Assembly (NCBI RefSeq): GCF_000090795.2
Contig: NW_003546244.1
Location: 515,321-569,721, forward strand
Length of the DNA stretch: 54,401 nucleotides
Direction of reading: 5' to 3'
From: Amphimedon queenslandica
Taxonomy: Eukaryota; Porifera; Demospongiae; Haplosclerida; Niphatidae
The notes under the pieces were generated by a model. The model was not told where the DNA came from. It saw only the letters and a list, made by a program, of their open reading frames with translations, and did no database searches. The position numbers and the translations under genes were made by a program. Shown in pieces: positions 42,000-53,611 of this stretch (positions within the stretch are counted from its first letter, which is position 1; each line of letters opens with the position of its first letter).

Positions 42000-42151
42000 T
42001 TCTTTGTTACTTTGCTACTGTTACAGTTAATAGTCATACCGGTAGTATAGTAATTATAGTAATATCTCTGTGTGTATCAAAGTGTATGCCAAAAAAGCTA
42101 TAGTAACATAAAAAATTGTACTGAATAACACATAATTATTGTAATTATTAT

Positions 42152-43465
42152 TCATGACCTAATTTTTAAAAGACAATTTAAGACTTGCGTGATCAGTTTT
42201 GGATGCCTTGAGCTACTGTCTACAATGATTACTAGCAATACCAAAACAATGCACCCTGTTACTATGAGGAAATACGAACTCTCCAAAATGAAGTATCCAT
42301 AATTATCAACAACGAGTCCTGTCAAGTATATCATCAATGCCAATGAAGCATTGAAGCTAAATGAAATCATTCCATATGCTGTAGTAATGTAGTCCTCCTT
42401 GATCAAAAGAGCCGGTAAAGCCATGTAGGATGGTGCCCAAAATGAATAAGCAATTGAGTACAGTGAAACTGCTAGAAATGGAACAATGTAGTCTCTATTT
42501 CTGAGCAGTAGTATAATTGCATGAACTGAGAGGCCAAGTAATGCAGAGCCAAGCATCCATATCAAGTTAGTGCTGGATTTACTGATGAGTAGGCCAGCAA
42601 CTGGTGCCAATATTATGACTAAGCCAAAGTTGAGACTGTTAACAATGTTTGCTAGTTGAATGGTAAAACCATACTTTTGAACAAAAAAGAGCTGGCCAAT
42701 GGTCACGAATGAATGTATGACAGGTATAAACGTGGTATTGATAAGTACCACTAGCCAAAACAAAAAGGAGAATTGTTTTATGTCATCTATTTTTATGGAT
42801 TTTAAACCATCTTGCCTTCCTTGTCCCTTTGATTTCTTTTCTCTTTCATAGTCCATGAAAATGACAATAAGACTAAAGAGTAATCCCAACAGCATTGCTC
42901 CAGCAGCAGTGAGTAAGGAAACACCAAGTCTCACATTAGGACTATCAAAAGCTGAGTTTAAATTATCATATATTAACTGTGGGATGAGTATAGCCATTGT
43001 TCCTCCTATTCTGCTGTAGGCAATATCTATTGATATAGCAAGTGGCAGTTTTTCTTTAAACCAGATAGCTTTAAAAGCATTAGCAACAATAATTGTTAAG
43101 TCATTACCAGCTCCAATGAAGAACCTACCAACCAGCATAACAAAGTAGTTATCAATAAATCCTCCTACTCCCCATATAGTTTGACCCACTAGTACAGAAC
43201 TGACAACAATGAGCAGTCCCAGTCTCAGTCCCACTAACTTATCAATAATTATTCCACCAACCAAACAAAGGACAATGCCAGGCCAGGCAGTGGCAGAGAA
43301 GAGTAAATCATATTCTGCAGTAGTGACTCCCATCACTTTAATAATAGTGTCCTCTAGCCCACTGGGCATTTCAAGACAATAGTTTGATATAAGACGAAGG
43401 GAAGAAAGAAAGGAAAGAAAAATCCACTTGTACAGCCAGTGGTGGCTTTCTTGATTGCTGGACAT
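42152..43465 (-). CDS. MFSD1-like major facilitator transporter D
   Basis: Intronless 437-residue transporter starting MSSNQESHHWLYKWIFLSFL. The N-terminal third is almost the same as in B, C and E ([56 protein letters not shown]). After about residue 150 it diverges strongly (for example GLVIILAPVAGLLISKSSTN). The C-terminus is shorter than in its neighbours. Divergent to TRRAP, 409 bp apart. Confidence 0.85.
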   Translation of the reverse strand: MSSNQESHHWLYKWIFLSFLSSLRLISNYCLEMPSGLEDTIIKVMGVTTAEYDLLFSATAWPGIVLCLVGGIIIDKLVGLRLGLLIVVSSVLVGQTIWGVGGFIDNYFVMLVGRFFIGAGNDLTIIVANAFKAIWFKEKLPLAISIDIAYSRIGGTMAILIPQLIYDNLNSAFDSPNVRLGVSLLTAAGAMLLGLLFSLIVIFMDYEREKKSKGQGRQDGLKSIKIDDIKQFSFLFWLVVLINTTFIPVIHSFVTIGQLFFVQKYGFTIQLANIVNSLNFGLVIILAPVAGLLISKSSTNLIWMLGSALLGLSVHAIILLLRNRDYIVPFLAVSLYSIAYSFWAPSYMALPALLIKEDYITTAYGMISFSFNASLALMIYLTGLVVDNYGYFILESSYFLIVTGCIVLVLLVIIVDSSSRHPKLITQVLNCLLKIRS

Positions 43466-43703
43466 CCTCTTTATTGATACTGAGAATGATCAAACTATTA
43501 TTACTTATATGAGTACAATGTAAAATTGTTGACATTCTACCTTGCCAACTTTACTAGAATAGAGTAGTTTCTATCTAAGGCTAGATCAATACTTGGCAAT
43601 CTTTTTGATATTAAACTAGGCTAGGCCTAGGGGAAAGTAAATTATAAGGAGCTGTGGAGCTGTGCATGTAGACAGTTGAGCTATAAAATACAGAAATACA
43701 CTT

Positions 43704-43750
43704 AAAATTTCATCAAAAATAATGTATTACATTATTTTTGATGAAGTTTT
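43704..43750. repeat. Near-perfect hairpin upstream of TRRAP
   Basis: Arms of 23 bp with one mismatch and a one-base loop; the inner left arm is CATCAAAAATAATGTA (43711-43726) and pairs with 43728-43743. It lies between transporter D and TRRAP. Confidence 0.8.
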
Positions 43751-43788
43751 CTGCAGAAGAGCCACACCTTTCTTTCCAGTCAGCCAGT

Positions 43789-43794
43789 CACGTG
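43789..43794. promoter_or_regulatory. CACGTG E-box upstream of TRRAP
   Basis: CACGTG within TCACGTGA, 81 bp before the TRRAP ATG at 43875. Confidence 0.5.
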
Positions 43795-43874
43795 ACCACT
43801 ATAATCATCACTGCACATTTGGCGCAGTTTGGCTGGGTTTGGCGGGTACTCGAGGTCCCAGTGCTACTGTGACC

Positions 43875-46800
43875 ATGACCGACTCAAGAGGAATCATGGC
43901 TAAACTGAGAAGCCATTTAGCTTGTCTCGTCGACCCAGCAACATGTAAGCTCAATTGTCCCATTTTCTTATTTTTATGATTTTTATTATGTTTTATTTTT
44001 GTGCTTATATATAATTTATTTCGTTTTTCCTCTCTCAAATCAGCTGATGATACTAAGCTCAAGGGTGCTCAAGACGTCAGTGAAAATCTAGAGGTAACTC
44101 TGGAGATTCATAATTTTCACCCTTATTCTAATTAACGCCCATCTTATTAATATTTTAGAATTTTGTAAATTCACCACATTACAGCAGTTTCCTTGAGACT
44201 GCCATACCGATATTCCTCCAATTACTCAAAGATGGTGAGGGAAAAAATGACGAACTCTTTATTATATCAATAATAATGATTAAATATGTAATTTGCTAAT
44301 TAATGTTATTGTAGGCGAGCCACAGTTCTTGACTGATAGTTCAGCACAGGTTTGATAAATATATATTTACATTGATATAATTCTTACTTTGTTGTTGTCA
44401 TTATTTTTATTTAGCAATTAAGGAAGTTGGTTTTGGAGCTGATACACAGACTACCAGCCAACGACAATTTAAAAGGACACGTCAAGGTACTTGTACCTTT
44501 TTCTTGCTCCTGCTTACTGTCATTAAATATTGTTATAGGCTTTGCTTTCTACAATGTTTTCACTGCTAGAGGTACTGGGATGCATGATGCATCTAGTTAA
44601 GTAGTTGTTCATGTGACTTGTAGGTAGAGAATGAAGAGAACGTCCTCATTTGTCTTAAAGTTATAATAGAATTACATAAACAATTCCGTCCGTCATACTC
44701 ACCAGAAGTGAGTCAGTTTTTAGGATGAATTGATGTTCTTTATATTCTCCACCTCTCTTTTCTATCTTTTCTATGATCCTTTCCTCTGTAGATCACTAAA
44801 TTCTTACAATTTGTAAAACTTATTTATACAGACCTTCCTAAAACAATGGTATTAATCTCATTCCTAGTGTGGCAATGTTTAACCCATTCCCCCTCTTTCC
44901 CTCCAGAGTTCAGCATTAGAGACACAGGAGCCAGAGGGTATGGAGGTCTCCAGTACTAGTAGTACTGTCACTCCAGCAGCTGCAGCTCCTGGAGGAGGAG
45001 CAAGTGAAGCTAGTAAGAATCCCGTGAGTTTCTCTTCATTATTTTACTGTAATAATATGTACCTTTGTGAATTTGTAATTGATTTTTTCTAATTTTAGTC
45101 CGTGTTGCCTAAAGCGTCATCTTCCTTGAAAGTCCTTGCTGAGTTACCAATTATTGTTGTACTTATGTATCAGGTTAGCGAATGTCATTTCTCTTCTTAT
45201 ATCTGTCTTCTTTCTCTCTCAGTTATACAAGCAGTCAGTCCATCAGTGGGTTGCTGACCTAATTCCACTCACTATTAAAACAATTACGCTACAGCCTTCT
45301 GATAAAGCCAGGTACATGTATATTGATGTCACATGACTCCATACTTTAATACAACTCTAAAGGTTGTCAGCTGGTTTTAATAAGGAGGTTTATGTCGATT
45401 TTGTAGCCGTTCAAATTAAATTTTTATCCTTTCTTGCGTACATAATCAGAATTTACCAGGTAGGGTATGGAAGAAGTTACATGTATTCTACAGAAAGCCT
45501 TTCCTCCATTTTGTCCCCCCTCTCTTTTAGGATGTTGTGAATCAGTTTGCTCCCAATATGGTACAGGGGATGTTAGCTCTCTTGAAAAATTGTCCTCAAG
45601 AAGTTGCTCATTTGCGTAGAGAACTACTCATAGCAGCTCGTCACGTCTTGGCAACTGACTTACGAACTAGTGCGTTTCAGTAAATCTCTGTATATTCTAG
45701 TATATCTGCACCCTTGGATGATATAGTGCATGCACATTATTGTTATACCCCTGTATAACTCAGTATATTTTTGTGTATATTTGCATACCATTGTATATGC
45801 TTGTGTTTTTAGAGTTTGTTCCTTGCATTGATCAGTTATTTGATGAGAGTCTTCTTGTTGGTACTGGTTGGACTACAAGAGATACTGTCAGGTCCCTGGC
45901 CTATAGTATACTGGCTGATTTGGTTCATCACATTCGGTCCAATTTGTCTCTACCTCAGCTTTCCTCTGCCGTTCACTTGTTCTCTAAAAATGTTCATGAT
46001 GACACTTTTCCTGTTAGCATTCAGACCATGTCTTGCAAGGTAATGTAATTGAATTTTGAGCTGAAGATCATGTACTATAGCCCATGGTTTTTTTTTTCGA
46101 AAAAATGGCTCCAAAATCACCCCCAATTTTTATTACATTTTCTGATACATATTGATGTCCTTAAGCTATGTATAGTAGAAAGTTTGAGCCAATTCCGACT
46201 TCAATTTTTTGAGTTATGGCCATTTTTTAAAATTGGCCAATTTCTGAAAAATACCCTGTACTATAGCCCATGGTTTTTTCCGAAAAATGGGTCCAAAATC
46301 ACCCCCAATTTTTATTACATTTTCTGATACATATTGATGTCCTTATGCTATGTAGAAAGTTTGAGCCAATTCCGACTTTAATTTTTTGAGTTATGGCCAT
46401 TTTAAAAAATGGGCCAATTTCTGAAAAATTATTTTTTGAAAAATGGCTCTGGAATCATTCCCAATTTTTATTACATAATTTATTCTGATATATATTGATA
46501 TTATATGGGTTTATTTTGCCTTCTTCACTTCACTTCATTCCAGTTGTTGTTGAATCTTGTCGAGTGTATACGTCAGATCAGTGATCAGGACTTGAGTGGG
46601 CGTGACGTCCTTATGAGAATGATGGAAGTGTTTGTACTAAAGTTTCAATCAATAGCTCAGTATCAGATCCCTGATGTACTGGAGAAATGGTGAGTCTCAT
46701 AAAAGTAATGAACAACGAATTTTTTGTATTTTTGTATAAAAAAGGCATTTTATTCGTTTCTCTTGTTTTTATGTACTGCAGTCATCCACAGAGCGAAATG

Positions 46801-48109
46801 GCTGCTCTAGCTCAAGAAATGGCTACCAACGGATCCCATTTGAATGGACCTGAACAAGCAAGACGATCCTCTAACACACTCTCAGTTGGATCTTCCCTAC
46901 CATTTGCAACCCCATCCAGTAAGTATTCCTGTACATGTACATACATGTACATTGTGTTACCGTATAGCGTAAAATTTTTGAGGGCTGTAGATTTTGCGAT
47001 TTTTTTGAAGATTCACGAAAATTACTTCCGTGAAAATTAAATTATTAGGGCACAAGATGGCAAACGGTATGCATGTAAAGTCACGAAAATTAAATTCGTG
47101 AAATAGATTTTTACGAAATTTACAGCCCTAGAATTTTTAGTGCTATACGGTATCAAATAGAGAAGAGGGAGGATGAGGTACATGTACATGTACAGTGCAT
47201 CAATCAAACATGGTCTCATTGTTTTTTATTTATTATGATATAGATGGCAGTTCTCATTTGATGGGATTCTCCCTACCCGACTGCAGGGCTATTGTAAAGA
47301 CCTTGGTCTGTGGTATGAAGACCATCACTTGGGGAGCAGGCTCGTGTAGACTCCCTGGATCTGCTGTTGATTACGGTAAGGAAGAGGAACGAAGGAAAGA
47401 ATGTGAATCTTATTTGCATCATTTATTTCTTATACAAAATGCATCATTTCATGCTAACTGGCTATGATACGAATACACATCAATGTACATGGTTTGCATG
47501 CCAAATGGTATATTATGATACTAATGATTAGTATCATAATACTGTACCATTTGGCATTAGTATCATATACCATTTGGCATGCAAACCTGTGTATTCATAT
47601 CATAGCCAATTAGCATGAAATTTATAATTAATGTCTTCTAGGCAACATGTACCCACACCCATAGACACGCATCTTTGTGGCTTTAAGCAGAAATCCAAAA
47701 TTATAAACCAATTGTGCATTTGTAGTACACACAGTACTGCAGTTGTACGTGTACATACATGTATGCAATACACACGTGTTGGGTCAACAAGAGATTATGA
47801 ACCAGTTATTGAGTTTCATGTTGACCAATGTACATGTATATTACATCATATTGCATGTACATGTATGTATGACTTAATTTATAGTCCATATATTAATCTC
47901 CTTCTTTATTCCTTTTTTTAGCTTCTCAGCCACAGAAGACGTTCCAGTCACACGAGACTGAGGTATTCCTTAGGTTGCTCAAGTACGGATTGATGGCCTT
48001 GGATATCTATCGTGTGACAATGCTACCCAACGGAGTGTTGGTCCTTAGGAACTCAAAGTAATGAGGCCTTCACTAATAATGAGGAAATGACTATTGTAGT
48101 GGCATTTGT

Positions 48110-48150
<41 letters not shown>

Positions 48151-51100
48151 TGTTATTATTATTATTAATTGTTTTTTAGTTGTCAAACTGTAAAGACGAA
48201 AGAGGAGAAAGAAGTCTTGGAACATTTCGCTGGAATCGTAAATTGATTTTTGATATTATTAAATTTCTAATAGTTTCTACAGTACACCATGCTTGCCACT
48301 CCTATATTTAAAGAAATATTCAGTGAGGTGATAGAGTATTTGGTTGAGAGAGTACAAAACAATTACGCACTCCAGGTTAGACCTTATTCTAATTGTACAG
48401 GTACATGTCTTCTCTCTCTGTCTCTCCTCTAGATTATTCCTAATTCCTTCCTTGCTAATGCAACCACATCAGCTACGTTTGCTGGCATATTATTAGATTT
48501 CTTATTAAAAAGGATGGAAGACCTTGGAGGTACTAATTTAGTTACTATCACAATATTGATGTATTGCCTGTCTTTTTCCTCTATTCCTTTACTCACCTCT
48601 TAAGCTAATAATGACAAATCAAATTTGTATCTGAAGATGTTTAAGCTTGTATTTGGTTCTGTTACTCTCTTTGCCCAAGAGAATGAACTGATGCTAAAAG
48701 TTAGTTTCATAATATATGTAGCTATCACACCTAACCCTTCTCTTTGTCTTTAGCCTCATCTTCATGAAATAGTCAATCGGTCGATGAGTTTGGCCAATAC
48801 TTGCAAGGAACCTTGTAACTATTTCCTTCTCCTCAGAGCTTTATTCCGCTCTATCGGAGGCGGCAGCCACGAACTCTTGTATCAAGAATTCCTACCTTTA
48901 CTATCAAATCTATTGCAAGGTTGGTACCGTTAGATCTGTGGGTGTGGTCATTGATGGGTGTGGTTTGGTAGGTCTCAATCGATTGCAGAGTGCTCAGCAT
49001 CGTCAGTATATGAAAGACTTGTTTGTTGAGCTGTGTTTGACAGTTCCAGTGAGGCTCAGGTATTAAATTAATGCATCCTGTTTACGTACATGTTCTCTGT
49101 GTATATAAAGATGTTTATAAAGGAATCAGGAATGTACATGTACAATGTACATTACATTCATGTGTGCTTTGATGTTCAAATTGGGGGATTTGTCTCAATT
49201 CATGTTATGCTATTGCTATAATAAATAAACAATTTCTTCATGTGCCCGTACTCTTATTTGAATTGGCTCTGTAAGGATAAATAAGTGACTAGAGAAACAT
49301 TACTAATGACAAAAATATTATTATAAAGTTTGGATGTGTCAGTAGCTTGTTTGTGTTGATTGTTCCAATATCGTAAGATAAGATTATATTTTCACGAGCA
49401 ATATGACTAGCGGACTATATAGATTGAGTGTGGCAAATAGATTAAGTGCAATGTTGTCGCGTTCCTTTTAGTTTTTAATCAAGTCTTTTTAGTCTGAATG
49501 AGCCTTTGCTTCTCTCTTTGGTAACCTCTCCTCTCTCGTTATTTGTCTCTAGCAAATTATCTTTGTCCTTGCTCCCTCCCTCCTCCTCTCTCTCCTCCTC
49601 CTCTTTCTCTTTCATACACTTTGACCAAGATGAGGGGAAATTAATCCTCGTCTTAACTGACGCAGTATCAATGATGATCATGAGTAGCACAAAGACAACA
49701 CAAAGGAGTACCAGTAGAGTATAGACTCCTTCCAGTATAAAGTATCCTATATTGTCCACTATCAAGCCAGTCACATATATCATGATGGCTACTATCAAGT
49801 TGTAACCTGTCTTATAGATTCCATACGCTGTTGCCAGGTACTCTCTATCAATGAGTAATGCGGGTATGGATATCAGTATGGGACCCAGTGCTGAGAAAGA
49901 GATGGAGTATAGTATGCCTCCTAAGAATGGAATATACGTCTGCATGCCACCAAACATCAGCATGGTATGTACTATTAGTGCTGTCAGTATGCTTCCTAGC
50001 ATCCAGTATAGTCTGAAGCCAATTTGGTTGATGGTTACTCCAATTGCTATTGTTACCACTGTGGCACTGCCAAATACCAGGAAATTTGCTAAACTTGCCA
50101 GCTCAAGGGAAATCTTGTACTTTTGCACAAAGAATACCTGCCCAATGCTAACAAAGGAGAATAATATGGGGAAGTAAGTGATGTTTATGGCCACTCCTAG
50201 CCAGTAGAGGATACCAAATTGCTTGATGCCTTTGAGGCTGATTGCTTTAAAGCTTCCTGACTTGTTTTTCTGCACGACTTCTGCAGATTTTTTTTCTCTG
50301 TTGTAGTCCATGATGACTGCTGCAATGCTGAATAGCACTGCAATGATCATTCCACCAGAAGCAGTGAATAATGTGAAACTCAGTCTATGTTGGGGCTTGT
50401 TGAAAATGTTTTCCATGTTATTGTATATCAGTTGAGGGAGAATGAGGGCAAGCCCACCTCCTAGTCTTCCTAGACTCGCATCTACAGATATTGCAAGTTG
50501 TAGGTCCTTTTTGAACCAGAGAGCTTTAAAAGCATGATCAATGATAACGGTCAAGTCATTACCAGCTCCAATGAAGAACCTACCAACCAGCATAACAAAG
50601 TAGTTATCAATAAGTCCTCCTACTCCCCATATAGTTTGACCCACTAGTACAGAACTGACAACAATGAGCAGTCCTAGTCTCAGTCCCACTAACTTATCAA
50701 TAATTATTCCACCAATCAAACAAAGGACTATGCTAGGCCAGGCAGAGACAGAGAAGAGTAAATCATATTCTGCAGTAGTGACTCCCATCACTTTAATAAT
50801 AGTGTCCTCTAGCCCACTGGGGAGCTCCACACAGTAATTTGAAGCAAACCTTATGGAGGATATCAAGAATAGGAAGAGATACTTGTAGCTCCAGTGCTGG
50901 CACCAGGAAGAGCTCTCATCATACCTTAGACTCATATTCTTAAACTGTCTCTGGATGGCAGCAAACAGAGGAGCTGTGAACTGACAGTTTAACCTGATGA
51001 TGAACTGAGAGCATCAACAGATTTTGTTATTTCCTTTCTTATAGCTAAGAAGCTGATTTTCTTTAATTAATTAAATATTCATAGCTCATCTGCTTGTTAT

Positions 51101-53476
51101 TTATTAGTTTTGGAATTTTATTTAGTGCAACTGATCTCCCTGTGCGGCCTCTCCCTCCCTCCCTTTCTCTGGCTTCTTTTAATTTGTTATGCACATTCCA
51201 AGAAAAAAATATAAACACTGACATTTCCTGAGGCATAGCATGCAGTACGCCTACACTCATTAAAAGTAAACTCCATGTGTACAGAATGGCATCAAAATGT
51301 GTCTAAATAATACTTTAATGTAGAATATGTACTACTACAATTGTATTATTATATGAGGCATAGCTTGTGGTACGCCTACACTTGATAAAAGTAAATTCCA
51401 GGTGTACAGAATAGTATCAGAATGTGTCTAAGTAATACTGTAATGTAAAGTATGTACTACACATAAGCAGTTGTATTATTATTGTATCGTGTTCTCTTTT
51501 GTGTTTAGTTCTCTCTTGCCTTACCTCCACCTGCTAATGGATCCGCTGGTATCAGCACTCAATGGATCGCAGACCCTCATCAGTCAAGGACTCCGTACAC
51601 TTGAGCTCTGCGTTGATAACCTCCAACCTGATTTCTTATACGAGCACATACAACCTGTTAGGGCACAACTAATGCAAGTGAGTCGTCCAATGGCTACGCC
51701 TTATTATACCTTGTGTGTCTTATTATTATGTTGTGAGCCTTATTTATGTTGTGTTTCTTTTGAAGGCTTTGTGGCAGACACTCCATAATCCTGACGAGAA
51801 TATTGCTCAAGTTGCATTCAGAGTTTTGGGAAAATTTGGCGGCAGCAACAGGAAAATGCTCACATCACCACAACAGGTAAACACAGCAGCTGCTCTGCTA
51901 ACATGACATGGCATGCCGTGTATGTGTAGATTTAGATGTAGATAGTGTCATTGTAGTATTGTTATTTTAATTATTTTATTAATTTTATTATAGTTGGAGT
52001 ATAATGAGAACCTTATTGATGGTCCGGCTATATTGATATCATTCCCTGATGCTGAGACTCCTGTTGAAATACCTGTAGCTAAAGTGAGTGTATAGACACA
52101 CAATGTGCATCATTTATGAATCTGAGGGTATTTACAGGCAGTGGAAGTGGCAGTTAAACTATTGAAGCCTCACAGCACTGACCCGTTCTATAGACAGCAA
52201 GCATGGATCCTATTACAAGTTTGGACTGTCTCTATATAATGGATAATATGAGTTGTATTTATTATTATAGAGTTATCTGATCAGTGTTCTCAATCTCTCT
52301 GATGCTGACAAGGATCTGTATCAGTTATTGAATCAGGTCCATTATCAGCCGATGGAGTTTAATGCTAACAGACTCAAGCATATTTCTCTCCCTCAGTGTA
52401 CCAACAAGATAGCAAGGAATGCTTTTGAGACGGCTCTTAAAGGAGTGTTCAGTAAGATTATTGCGGCATTAGCTTATGCATTTGTGCTTATTTATCTAGT
52501 TGCGTCTTGTCTACGTGATTTGAGGAACGAAGCTGTTGTCTTTCTTGCTGGTATTGTTAGGCAGATAATATCAGTAGCAGTCGTCCAGCAATGCTGTGAG
52601 TAATTTCTTACATCTCTTATGTATGCATTTTTATTTTGTTTTTTTTTTTTCATTACAGCATCATCAAGTTTTCTCAAGTCCCTGTAAGACCCAGCGAATG
52701 TGTCCTTTGTTTAATTGTATATATTTCATCTGCAGGACTCCAGATACGATGGATGTGTATGTTTTACTGGAAGCAATTGCTAAATGTGTTGCCAGTGAAG
52801 AGAAGGAGCTCTATCGTATAGCTGAGCTGGCACTCACCTTTGTTGTAGACACAGCTGCAACTATTATAGGCGATAGAGAGAAGGCAACTGAGCTCCCTTT
52901 GTTTGAGGTGGCTGTGGAGAAGTTGTGTGGTTGCTGCTATGAGAGAGCTTGGTATGCGAAAAGCGGAGGGTAAGTTTTATATGAAGTCATCATGCCTGTA
53001 ACATCATTATTTTGCTTAACTATTTCAAGAATTAAAATATATGTTTTTAGTCTGGTTACATGTATCTTTTTTATAGCTGCTGGGCAATTGGTTTCTTTTT
53101 GGATAAGATGCCACTGAAATGGGTCATCAACCATCAGTTGACTTTCTTAATGGCTTTACTCTTTGTACTTCATGACCTTAGCAATGAAGTAAGTTGTATA
53201 GAAACTGTCACTATTAAATCCTTTTGTAAAGTAAAGCATGTCATTGTGTTTGTTTGCATATTTTTATTTTTTTCTTCTTTCTTTTTTCTCTAGGTTTCTT
53301 CTGGTACTGTTATTCAAGCACAAGAGCTGATTGATAAGATGTTAAAGCTCTGCAATTCTACACTATCAGAAGAGAACAAGGCAAACCTTGAGCCAGCTCA
53401 GTCAAAGTCATTCTCAGCAGTGACCAGGCACATTGTGAAAGAAATAATCACACCAAATGAAGCTGTTAGGAAACAA
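43875..53476 (+). CDS. TRRAP: TRRAP (Tra1) N-terminal part, spliced, runs off the window
   Basis: Giant HEAT-repeat pseudokinase scaffold of SAGA and NuA4/TIP60 histone acetyltransferases. The start [20 protein letters not shown] (43875) lies before a donor near 43943. Characteristic segments follow in order: [165 protein letters not shown] and [12 protein letters not shown]. Roughly the first 1,100 residues are present; FAT and pseudokinase regions lie outside the window. The last visible exon ends AVRKQ at 53476. About 25 exons are covered. Introns host one transporter, one secreted-protein gene and several repeats. TRRAP gene identity is certain from collinearity; individual exon ends are not all checked. 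Confidence 0.95.
46065..46500 (+). repeat. Tandem ~183-bp intronic repeat array, orientation F1, ~2.5 units
   Basis: TGTACTATAGCCCATGG markers near 46071 and 46257, each followed by TTTTTATTACATTTTCTGAT, CATATTGATGTCCTTA and AGAAAGTTTGAGCCAATTCC. It lies in a TRRAP intron, sense to the transcript, directly after the exon ending SIQTMSCK. Confidence 0.88.
46960..47150. mobile_element. 191-bp MITE with TA target-site duplication (Tc1/mariner-like)
   Basis: Ends are CCGTATAGCGTAAAATTTTT and AGAATTTTTAGTGCTATACGG, imperfect inverted repeats extended inward by GGGCTGTA / TACAGCCC. TA dinucleotides flank both ends (46958-46959 and 47151-47152). The internal part contains further inverted motifs (CACGAAAATTA). 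No ORF belongs to it. Located in a TRRAP intron. Confidence 0.75.
47446..47621. repeat. 176-bp foldback (MITE-like) in TRRAP intron
   Basis: Starts ATTTCATGCTAACTGGCTAT and ends ATAGCCAATTAGCATGAAAT. Inner arms share GGTTTGCATGCCAAATGGTA and its complement, meeting at a short palindromic centre (ACTAATGATTAGT). Arms of about 80 bp with few mismatches. Confidence 0.85.
48109..48166. repeat. (TTA)n microsatellite
   Basis: About 18 ATT/TTA units with one interruption, in a TRRAP intron. Confidence 0.92.
49475..50935 (-). CDS. MFSD1-like major facilitator transporter E, nested antisense in TRRAP intron
   Basis: Intronless 486-residue transporter starting [20 protein letters not shown]. It shares the conserved N-terminal block with B-D ([20 protein letters not shown] to [20 protein letters not shown]) and diverges afterwards. 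The C-terminal tail is long and very acidic/basic ([19 protein letters not shown]) and contains a possible acidic dileucine signal (DNLLETN), which fits lysosomal sorting as known for MFSD1, though this is inference. It lies entirely within the TRRAP intron at about 49060-51508, opposite to the host. Confidence 0.86.
   Translation of the reverse strand: MSLRYDESSSWCQHWSYKYLFLFLISSIRFASNYCVELPSGLEDTIIKVMGVTTAEYDLLFSVSAWPSIVLCLIGGIIIDKLVGLRLGLLIVVSSVLVGQTIWGVGGLIDNYFVMLVGRFFIGAGNDLTVIIDHAFKALWFKKDLQLAISVDASLGRLGGGLALILPQLIYNNMENIFNKPQHRLSFTLFTASGGMIIAVLFSIAAVIMDYNREKKSAEVVQKNKSGSFKAISLKGIKQFGILYWLGVAINITYFPILFSFVSIGQVFFVQKYKISLELASLANFLVFGSATVVTIAIGVTINQIGFRLYWMLGSILTALIVHTMLMFGGMQTYIPFLGGILYSISFSALGPILISIPALLIDREYLATAYGIYKTGYNLIVAIMIYVTGLIVDNIGYFILEGVYTLLVLLCVVFVLLMIIIDTASVKTRINFPSSWSKCMKEKEEEEREEEGGSKDKDNLLETNNERGEVTKERSKGSFRLKRLD
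51231..51485. repeat. Tandem duplication of ~125 bp in TRRAP intron
   Basis: Two units, 51231-51355 and 51356 to about 51484. Both begin AGGCATAGC and share GTACGCCTACACT, GTGTACAGAAT and AATGTGTCTAA. They differ by scattered substitutions and one short indel. The duplication lies between transporter E and the next TRRAP exon. Confidence 0.85.
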
Positions 53477-53611
53477 GTTAGTGCTAAATATTATATTTCT
53501 ATAACTAATTAAATTGTATCATGATAAATATGCAACAATAAGGAAGGAAACACAATGATTCATTACTGCACACAATATTACATGTATGGAAATGTTGAAA
53601 GTATATCCTCT

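Noticed and set aside
47631..47921. Small plus-strand gene in TRRAP intron
   Set aside because: No homology-like pattern, low complexity, and it lies between clear TRRAP exons.
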